From Patescibacteria group bacterium (lineage in GTDB: Bacteria; Patescibacteriota; Gracilibacteria; Peribacterales; Peribacteraceae): a stretch of 17,680 nt of DNA. Under the pieces are notes generated by a model, which was not told where the DNA came from, did not search any database, and was given only the letters and a program-made list of their open reading frames with translations. Made by a program: the position numbers and the translations under genes. Below are positions 12,663-17,680 of this stretch, piece by piece (position 1 is the first letter of the stretch; each line of letters begins with the position of its first letter). The stretch covers positions 1-17,680 of the forward strand of contig JAHISE010000038.1 in the NCBI GenBank assembly GCA_018818235.1, written 5' to 3'.

Positions 12663-13406
12663 ATGCCCGATCCAACCATCACCATCGTATGCTTTGTTGT
12701 AGGCATATGCGCAAGCTTTGTCGGCTCTCAGGTTGGAGGTGGCGGTGCAATTACAATACCCGCATTAATTATGCTGGGATTGCCTTCTCACTCTGCAATT
12801 GCGGTGCATAGACTGGCAACGATATTTGGAGTTGCTCCATCGATCAGAAATTATTCCAAAGCCAAAAAAGTTCTTTGGAAGTATACAGTCCCTTTTATGA
12901 TTCTCTACCTTGTAGGAGGTGTAATTGGAGCAAAGATTATGTTGGAGATTAATGAACAAGTACTTAGTCGAGCAATCGGTTTTGTAATCCTTATACCACT
13001 TTTCTTCCTTTTCTTTGGTGATTTTGGCATAAAGAATAAAAAAACTTCAAAGAAATTGAGAATTGTTGGATATATAATTACATTTCTAATATCTGTATGG
13101 TCAGGAGTATTTCCTGCAGGAGGACTGACTCTGACACTTTATGTTCTTGTATTCTTTTTTGGAATGACTTTCATGGAAGGCAAAGCAACAATGATAGTTC
13201 CAAAGATACTAGCTCGTTTGGTAGTGGTGGGCATATTCATTTATGAAGGAATAGTGGTGTGGTCATATGGTATTCCACTTGGAATTGGATATGTGATTGG
13301 TTCTCATTTGGGATCCAAAACAGCAATAGAAAAAGGAGATAAATGGGTAAGAGCATTGCTCGCCTTTGTTGTGTCGGCTTTGGCTACGAAGTTGATATTT
13401 TTCTAG
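12663..13406 (+). CDS. TauE/SafE-family permease
   Basis: The 247-residue protein has about seven or eight membrane segments. The first carries the glycine-rich family signature SFVGSQVGGGGAITIPAL and the HRLATIFG segment. The internal repeat of the family shows as WSGVFPAGGLTLTLYVLVFF near the middle. Members export or import sulfite, sulfoacetate or related organic anions across the cytoplasmic membrane; the substrate here is unknown and no sulfur-metabolism gene is nearby. The ATG at 12663 follows TATAAC (12647-12652) by ten bases, without a Shine-Dalgarno. A large GC-rich repeat structure follows the stop codon. Confidence 0.9.
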   Translation: MPDPTITIVCFVVGICASFVGSQVGGGGAITIPALIMLGLPSHSAIAVHRLATIFGVAPSIRNYSKAKKVLWKYTVPFMILYLVGGVIGAKIMLEINEQVLSRAIGFVILIPLFFLFFGDFGIKNKKTSKKLRIVGYIITFLISVWSGVFPAGGLTLTLYVLVFFFGMTFMEGKATMIVPKILARLVVVGIFIYEGIVVWSYGIPLGIGYVIGSHLGSKTAIEKGDKWVRALLAFVVSALATKLIFF

Positions 13407-13410
13407 ATTG

Positions 13411-13563
13411 TTACCCCCATCCCCCTAACCCCCTTCCCCCTCCACCCCACTGGCCCGAAGGGGGAAGGGGGACTCTGCTAATAAAGAAACAAGCTCAATA
13501 TTAGTAAGCCCCTCTCCCTGTGGGCAAATGGAGTGGGGGGAGAGGGGTTTGGGGTGAGGGTAA
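13411..13563. repeat. GC-rich nested inverted repeats (locus 7)
   Basis: The outer arms 13411-13456 (TTACCCCCATCCCCC...) and 13522-13563 (...GGGGTGAGGGTAA) are imperfectly complementary and made of runs of 4-6 C or G every 7-8 bases. Two inner hairpins can form instead: 13429-13441 with 13459-13471 (13 bp, perfect) and 13506-13518 with 13537-13549. It fills the space between two same-strand genes. Similar CCCCTAACCCC / GGGGTTAGGGG repeats are scattered in many bacterial genomes. Confidence 0.8.
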
Positions 13564-13648
13564 AATAAACGTTTTGGCAATTAACAATTTATAATATATA
13601 CAAATCCATCTATTCAGCTATAATTCAAAACAATTTCCTCCACCAGCC

Positions 13649-14851
13649 ATGAAACGATCATTAACCGCCATATTAACATTACTAATCCCCGTTACTGCCT
13701 TCGCAGCAACATTCCAAGTTGCAAACGAGGATGATGAATTGTTCTCTGTCAACGTACCTGTCCGTGATGATCTTTATGTGGCAGGAGGATTGGTTCATGT
13801 TAAAGAAACAGTCGGAGGTGATCTGATAATCGCAGGAGGAGAAGTAACCATTACAGGCGACATTAAAGAAGATGTAATCGGAGCAGGAGGTAAAATAGAG
13901 ATCAACGGAACCGTAGGTGATGATGTGCGGGTTGCCGGAGGTGATATAGTTATTTCCGGAACAGTAACCGACGACCTGATTGTCGCAGGAGGTAATGTAC
14001 GAATAACCAAAGACGCGATTATTCAGGGTGATGCATTTGTATTTGGAGGCATGCTTTTAATTGACGGAGCAATCAAAGGTAATCTTAAAAGCGCAGGTGG
14101 AAACGTGATTCTGTCCGGAAAAGTTTGGGGTGATGCAGACATAAATAGTGAAGAGTTCCAGATGGAAGGAAGTGTGGGAGGAAATATCAAATTTGTATCA
14201 AAGGGTTTGACAGTCGGAGGAAATGCCAATGTGGGAGGAGATGCCGATTACTGGACAGATGAAGATGACAGCACATTTAAATCAATTGTAGGTGGTAGCG
14301 CATTCCTGAATCCTGACTTAAAGGGAAAGGAAAAAGATATTTCCAAAGCTACATACATGGGCGCATTAAAGATTGCTCTTCTTGCATTTGTTGGATTTGC
14401 ATTGCTCTCAGGTGCTCTAATTATTCTGATCCTCGTTTGGTCAACAAATTCATTCTTTAAGGAAGCAGCTAAAAAGATAGAAAAGTCATCCGGAGGTTGC
14501 TTGGTAACAGGATTACTTTATTTTGTAATGGTACCTGTAGTCGGTCTACTTCTTTTGATTTCTATTATAGGTATACCTATAGCATTCTTTATGTTTGTTA
14601 TGTATGGCTTTGTAATATTCTTTGCAAAGGCTCTTACCGCTGTTGTATTCGCACAATGGTTTGTTATCTACAATAAAAAGAAATGGGGGAAAGTAGGAAT
14701 CTTCTTTATGAGTTTGTTAATTTTCGTTCTACTAAAAGTCATCTCATTGTCTGTTCCATTTATTGGATGGCTTGCAGTTCTTCTACTTGTGCTGATGGCG
14801 ATTGGAGCGATAGCGAAGACTAAGATGGAGGTGTGGAAGAAATATTCCTGA
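13649..14851 (+). CDS. Exported bactofilin-like beta-helical repeat protein with C-terminal membrane segments
   Basis: The 400-residue protein has a signal peptide ending in AFAA near residue 20. From about 42 to 195 it has eight or nine repeats of 17 residues, each of the form D-L-x-V-A-G-G followed by a V/I-rich strand and G-x-V-G/D, which is the pattern of right-handed beta-helices and bactofilin-type polymers. After a charged linker come four or more hydrophobic segments (about 233-260, 280-305, 310-333 and 345-390). With the signal peptide, the helix should lie outside the cytoplasm, unlike classical cytoplasmic bactofilins. A structural or polymer-scaffold role in the envelope is inference. 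A TATAAT lies at 13619-13624, 24 bases before the start. Confidence 0.8.
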   Translation: MKRSLTAILTLLIPVTAFAATFQVANEDDELFSVNVPVRDDLYVAGGLVHVKETVGGDLIIAGGEVTITGDIKEDVIGAGGKIEINGTVGDDVRVAGGDIVISGTVTDDLIVAGGNVRITKDAIIQGDAFVFGGMLLIDGAIKGNLKSAGGNVILSGKVWGDADINSEEFQMEGSVGGNIKFVSKGLTVGGNANVGGDADYWTDEDDSTFKSIVGGSAFLNPDLKGKEKDISKATYMGALKIALLAFVGFALLSGALIILILVWSTNSFFKEAAKKIEKSSGGCLVTGLLYFVMVPVVGLLLLISIIGIPIAFFMFVMYGFVIFFAKALTAVVFAQWFVIYNKKKWGKVGIFFMSLLIFVLLKVISLSVPFIGWLAVLLLVLMAIGAIAKTKMEVWKKYS

Positions 14852-14854
14852 TGT

Positions 14855-14921
14855 GTCGCTAGTCGCTAGTCACTTGTCACTGGTCCCACTACTACTAGAC
14901 TAGCGACCAGAGACCAGTGAC
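14855..14921. repeat. Inverted heptad arms, unit GTCRCTN (locus 8)
   Basis: The left arm 14855-14885 is GTCGCTA, GTCGCTA, GTCACTT, GTCACTG, GTC. The right arm 14898-14921 on the minus strand is GTCACTG, GTCTCTG, GTCGCTA, GTC. It starts four bases after one stop codon and ends 18 bases before the stop codon of the convergent gene, filling nearly the whole gap. It uses the same unit as loci 1 and 4. Confidence 0.9.
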
Positions 14922-14938
14922 ACAGTGGCCTTTGTTCA

Positions 14939-15388
14939 TCAACCACCAATATGAGACAAGGCAATCCCCGTCGCCACCGCCACATTCAACGATTCTTTCT
15001 TACCCATCATAGGAATCTGAATTTTGTCATCACATATGCCTAATATCTCTTCAGGAACACCTGTTACTTCATGTCCTACTATCAAACAGGTTTTTTCCTG
15101 AGCTTGATACTGCGAAACATCAACGGCATCCTCAGACAGTTCAAGCGCAACTATCCGGAATCCATGTTCCTTTAATTTACCAATAGCCTCAATAGGATCC
15201 TCTATGTGTTCCCATTTAATATACTCCTCTGCTCCGATTGCAGTTTTGCTGATCTCACGACGAGGCGGAGTTGCGCTGTAGCCAGTCAAAATCAGCTTCT
15301 CTACACCAAATGCATCAGATGTACGGAATAATGAGCCGACATTCCAGAGCGATCGGATATTGTAAGCCAAGAGAACTATATGCTTCAT
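14939..15388 (-). CDS. SpoU/TrmH-family RNA 2'-O-methyltransferase
   Basis: The 149-residue protein shows the three SpoU motifs: NIRSLWNVGSLFRTSDAFG at 10-28, LIVGHEVTGVPEEIL near 102-116, and IQIPMMGKKESLNVAVATGIAL near the end. These form the trefoil knot that binds S-adenosylmethionine and methylates a ribose 2'-OH in rRNA or tRNA. It consists of the catalytic domain only, without the N-terminal RNA-binding domain of TrmH or RlmB, so the target cannot be predicted. A -10-like TATAAT (complement of 15393-15398) ends four bases before the ATG, suggesting an almost leaderless mRNA. It is divergent from the gene at 15453. Confidence 0.92.
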   Translation of the reverse strand: MKHIVLLAYNIRSLWNVGSLFRTSDAFGVEKLILTGYSATPPRREISKTAIGAEEYIKWEHIEDPIEAIGKLKEHGFRIVALELSEDAVDVSQYQAQEKTCLIVGHEVTGVPEEILGICDDKIQIPMMGKKESLNVAVATGIALSHIGG

Positions 15389-15410
15389 TTAAATTATAAT
15401 TAGAATAACT

Positions 15411-15438
15411 TTGACAATGTGCATAGTATAAGTATAAA
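15411..15438 (+). promoter_or_regulatory. Promoter of the hypothetical gene at 15453
   Basis: A perfect TTGACA (15411-15416) and TATAAA (15433-15438) are spaced by 16 bases. The -10 ends 14 bases before the ATG, so the leader would be about 8 bases long and has no Shine-Dalgarno. It is one of the clearest promoters in the window. Confidence 0.6.
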
Positions 15439-15452
15439 TCTATCAATCACAA

Positions 15453-16058
15453 ATGAATGGACCAGTAGAAACATCAAGGGGTTACAGAAGACTTATACGT
15501 GATGTAGACGAAAATGGACATACAGATGCACCGGCATCTTTCTTCGTAAATTTAAGTAAACTGGAGAGCCCGAATGAATTTGAGTGGTTAATAGAGCATA
15601 TAGGAATAGATAAATTGATTGAGTGGGTAAAAAAAGAACCAATATGGGCAGACCTGCGTAAACCATTAAGAACGACCAGAGAACTGTTATTAAAATCTCT
15701 GGCTAATGAAGATGAATCTGCTTCAAATACATTACTCTCTAATCATGCAATTTATTTGGATGCATTAATACAATCAGACAACGGAATGCATGAAGGATCT
15801 ATGGCATTTTGGAACAGTGCATTTTGGATTGCTCTTGATCGAAATAGAGTTAATGAAGCATGCGAAGTAACTGAGGTTAGCGAAGTAGATGTTAATCGTT
15901 CAATTTGCAGACGTATTCTTGCAATGCGTGGTGGAACTGGTGACAGCCTAAAAGAACTTCTAGAAGCATCAGATATTCATCAAGATGTTTACGATAACGC
16001 AGCAGAAGTTGTAGCTTCAGAACATGTTCAACCAATTATTAGCGATGAGGAAGGCTAG
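15453..16058 (+). CDS. Hypothetical protein, 201 residues
   Basis: The protein is soluble, acidic and largely helical, with no signal peptide, membrane segment or recognised motif. Conspicuous stretches are the Trp-rich EFEWLIEHIGIDKLIEWVKK and MAFWNSAFWIALDRN, and three cysteines in the last third. A helical-repeat fold is plausible but unproven. It has its own promoter and is transcribed divergently from the SpoU methyltransferase. Its stop codon overlaps that of the convergent purQ gene by four bases (CTAG read on both strands). Confidence 0.7.
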   Translation: MNGPVETSRGYRRLIRDVDENGHTDAPASFFVNLSKLESPNEFEWLIEHIGIDKLIEWVKKEPIWADLRKPLRTTRELLLKSLANEDESASNTLLSNHAIYLDALIQSDNGMHEGSMAFWNSAFWIALDRNRVNEACEVTEVSEVDVNRSICRRILAMRGGTGDSLKELLEASDIHQDVYDNAAEVVASEHVQPIISDEEG

Positions 16059-16067
16059 AGCCTCATC
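16044..16067. other. Hairpin spanning the overlapping stop codons
   Basis: GATGAGG (16044-16050) and CCTCATC (16061-16067) form a perfect 7-bp stem whose 10-base loop contains the shared CTAG stop codons of the two convergent genes. It lacks a T-tract on either strand. It may protect both 3' ends or act as a weak bidirectional terminator. Confidence 0.4.
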
Positions 16068-17353
16068 AATATTGAAGAATGTGGATTAGAAAACACTTCA
16101 AGAAATTCCCTTGAACTAATTTCTTGTTCAGATATGTTCCCTAACACATAACAAATACCGCTTTCTCCTCCTTTCCCTAATCTTGAAGATCCAGTGTCAG
16201 GTTCATCTCGTCTTAGAAGCATTATTCCATTCTCCAAAGGTGAATTATGTAAAGCTTCCTCTCGTTTTTCATCTGCATTCCATTTCTTAACCTCGTCCCC
16301 TTTCCGGATATAAGCAATCTCTTTGTTTGGATTGAAAAGTGATAAATGTAACAGAACTTCTGCAGGCTCAACTTCATCAAAAGCAAAATATTTAAGTTGC
16401 TTAAGTGTTAAATCCTTTGCAATTCTTCTGGCTGCCTGTTCAACTGTACGCTCTTCATTATTAACTATTATAGTATCTATGAAGATTTCTGTCTCTTTTG
16501 GATTACGATCTTGAATTAAATATTGATTGTGATCATTTTGATCTATGGGGGTCTGCGATTGCGGAATCGCAGTTGCGTTATCTATAGTCTGCGATTGCGG
16601 AATCGCAGCTGCGTTATCTATAGATTGTTTCATGGCAGCTGCATTACTAACCCAGCGCTTCATCGATTCAAAATATTTCACACCTTCCGCCGATCGTTCC
16701 GGATGAGGCATTAGCGCTACTACGTTACCTTCCGGATTACATAACCCAGCCGCTCCAAACAATGATCCATTTGGGCAAATAGGAGCTTCGTCAGAAACAT
16801 TCCCCTCTTCATCACAATAACAAAATGCTATCTGATCGTTTTGCTTCAACTCCTCAATCACACCCTTATCCTTCGTTATAAATCTACCTTCTCCGTGCGC
16901 AACCGGCAGTTTGATAGTACCTTCCCAATCTGACGTTGCACATCTATCACGTTTACATGTAGGAGTTATCCAAACCCATTTATTCAAAAATCCAACAGCT
17001 TCTCCCTCCACAACATTCTTTGCAAGGCTCATTTGTAATCCACTTCCCAGAGGAATCAAACCACTCTCAACCAATACCTGTGCTCCATTACAAATTCCAA
17101 TTACAACTTTGCCGGAAGATGCCTCTTCAGCTATAAAGTTTAAAAGCGGATCACGTCCCGAAACCATCCCCGCTCTTCCACGATCTTCGTAACTAAAACC
17201 TCCTGGGATAAAGTATCCGGAGACATCCTTTAACTTCTCTTTTGAGTCATTCCATTTAAAGAATACAGGCTCCATTCCGGCTCTTTTTATAGCTCTGATA
17301 GATTCTACTTCGCAGTTATTGCCGGGAAAGGATAGGATAGCAATTTTTTTCAT
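16055..17353 (-). CDS. purQ: FGAM synthase glutaminase subunit PurQ with a C-terminal extension
   Basis: Residues 1-235 are a complete PurQ class I amidotransferase: KIAILSFPGNNCE start, the IPGGFSYEDRGRAG loop, nucleophile Cys88 in GICNGAQVL, and His217/Glu219 in MPHPERSAEG. It releases ammonia from glutamine for FGAM synthase in purine synthesis. A 40-residue linker with a 12-residue duplication (about 240-275) leads to a further domain of about 150 residues (280-432) that I do not recognise; it contains YFAFDEVEPAEVLLHLSLF. PurQ normally ends near 220-270. I use the ATG at 17353 (MKKIAIL), because a promoter lies just upstream, rather than the in-frame ATG at 17425. No purL or purS is in the window. 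The PurQ call is secure; the extension is open. Confidence 0.9.
   Translation of the reverse strand: MKKIAILSFPGNNCEVESIRAIKRAGMEPVFFKWNDSKEKLKDVSGYFIPGGFSYEDRGRAGMVSGRDPLLNFIAEEASSGKVVIGICNGAQVLVESGLIPLGSGLQMSLAKNVVEGEAVGFLNKWVWITPTCKRDRCATSDWEGTIKLPVAHGEGRFITKDKGVIEELKQNDQIAFCYCDEEGNVSDEAPICPNGSLFGAAGLCNPEGNVVALMPHPERSAEGVKYFESMKRWVSNAAAMKQSIDNAAAIPQSQTIDNATAIPQSQTPIDQNDHNQYLIQDRNPKETEIFIDTIIVNNEERTVEQAARRIAKDLTLKQLKYFAFDEVEPAEVLLHLSLFNPNKEIAYIRKGDEVKKWNADEKREEALHNSPLENGIMLLRRDEPDTGSSRLGKGGESGICYVLGNISEQEISSREFLEVFSNPHSSILMRL
16551..16622 (-). repeat. Two 36-bp direct repeats inside purQ, each with a hairpin
   Basis: 16551-16586 and 16587-16622 are tandem copies with one difference (T/C, in the AGTTGCG / AGCTGCG segment). 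Each contains the palindrome CTGCGATT, loop GCGG, AATCGCAG. Because 36 is a multiple of three, each copy adds 12 residues (QSQTIDNATAIP-like) without shifting the frame. They lie exactly in the linker between the glutaminase and the C-terminal domain. Confidence 0.92.
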
Positions 17354-17365
17354 TAGTACATCGGT

Positions 17366-17395
17366 ATTGTAACATAGACCTTCACCACTTTCCAA
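17366..17395 (-). promoter_or_regulatory. Promoter of purQ
   Basis: TTGGAA (complement of 17390-17395) and TACAAT (complement of 17366-17371) are separated by 18 bases. The -10 ends 12 bases before the ATG at 17353, leaving a very short leader. This argues for that ATG over the upstream one at 17425. Confidence 0.5.
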
Positions 17396-17425
17396 ACCCT
17401 GACACCAACTATTCCGCTTAAACAA

Positions 17426-17680
17426 GCCACAAAAAGACTATCAAGTCACCAGAAAGCGGATTGATTGCAACATGGATTTAGAGATGTAAATCAGAATACC
17501 TTGACTCTCAAAATCGCCACAAACAATAAAAACGGATTTCTACCGAAATCCGTTTTATCTCTTTAGCAACTATTATTATGCTCTCTCTACACTCAACAAT
17601 AAGCAAGGAAATAAACAATACAACACAGAAATATGATTGTCTGATTACAAAACCTCAACTCAGAAACATGAGGGAAATAA
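17426..17680. other. Intergenic region with no recognised gene
   Basis: Apart from the hairpin at 17529-17556 I see no coding frame, RNA gene or repeat. An ATG near the right edge has too little sequence after it to judge. Confidence 0.5.
17529..17556. terminator. Bidirectional terminator-like hairpin
   Basis: AAAACGGATTTC (17529-17540) and GAAATCCGTTTT (17545-17556) form a perfect 12-bp stem with a TACC loop. T-rich sequence follows on the plus strand, and on the minus strand the stem runs into TTTTTATTG. It probably ends a transcript entering from outside the window and insulates purQ. Confidence 0.75.

Noticed and set aside
12514..14851. Recoding of TGA as glycine
   Set aside because: TGA ends priA, recG, the gene at 9188 and the beta-helix gene at the expected family length or just before repeats; reading through adds only a few codons.
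16551..16622. 36-bp repeats as a CRISPR array
   Set aside because: There are only two directly abutting copies with no spacers, inside a coding frame, and no cas genes are nearby.
17354..17425. N-terminal extension of PurQ to an ATG at 17425
   Set aside because: PurQ proteins begin at the MKKIAIL-type strand, and a promoter (17366-17395) lies within the extension.

Overview
This is a chromosomal window from an AT-rich bacterium (roughly 40% GC by eye) that uses the standard code: several genes end in TGA and tryptophans are TGG, which argues against the UGA-recoded Gracilibacteria/SR1 groups. Many starts have a -10-like box only 4-24 bases upstream and no Shine-Dalgarno, and short hypothetical proteins are numerous. 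This fits an uncultured lineage such as a candidate-phyla-radiation (Patescibacteria) bacterium with standard code, but nothing here proves the taxonomy.

Layout. 57-3191 (+): a VanW-domain envelope protein, an acidic lipoprotein, and a small membrane protein with a PilC/GspF-like N-terminus. 3444-4916 (-): three hypothetical proteins, the first (3444-4124) with polyproline runs; the third (4461-4916) lies directly behind a terminator that looks like an attenuator. 5257-7287 (-): RecG helicase. 7577-8215 (+): a secreted coiled-coil protein. 8391-9101 (-): YhhQ-type queuosine-precursor transporter. 9188-9850 (+): two small genes with clear ribosome binding sites, then a strong terminator. 10212-10288 (-): tRNA-Pro(UGG). 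10399-14851 (+): PriA, a TauE/SafE permease, and a secreted beta-helical repeat protein with membrane segments. 14939-15388 (-): SpoU-family RNA methyltransferase. 15453-16058 (+): hypothetical. 16055-17353 (-): PurQ with an unusual C-terminal extension.

How the genes relate. RecG and PriA both serve replication-fork repair and restart, but they are not one operon. YhhQ, tRNA-Pro and the SpoU methyltransferase belong to translation and RNA modification. The VanW, lipoprotein, coiled-coil and beta-helix genes are envelope or secreted proteins. Most genes appear to be transcribed singly from promoters close to their starts.

The most unusual content is between the genes. (1) Two identical 140-bp elements with 27-bp imperfect terminal inverted repeats (3239-3378 and 9911-10050) look like a recently active MITE. 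(2) At least eight intergenic loci hold inverted arms made of tandem 6-8-bp units, mostly 7 bp. The unit sequence differs between loci but the architecture is the same; three convergent-gene loci share the unit GTCRCTN. One MITE copy lies in the loop of one of these structures. (3) A candidate attenuator with mutually exclusive 14-bp and 6-bp stems and a methionine-rich mini-ORF lies upstream of the gene at 4461-4916.
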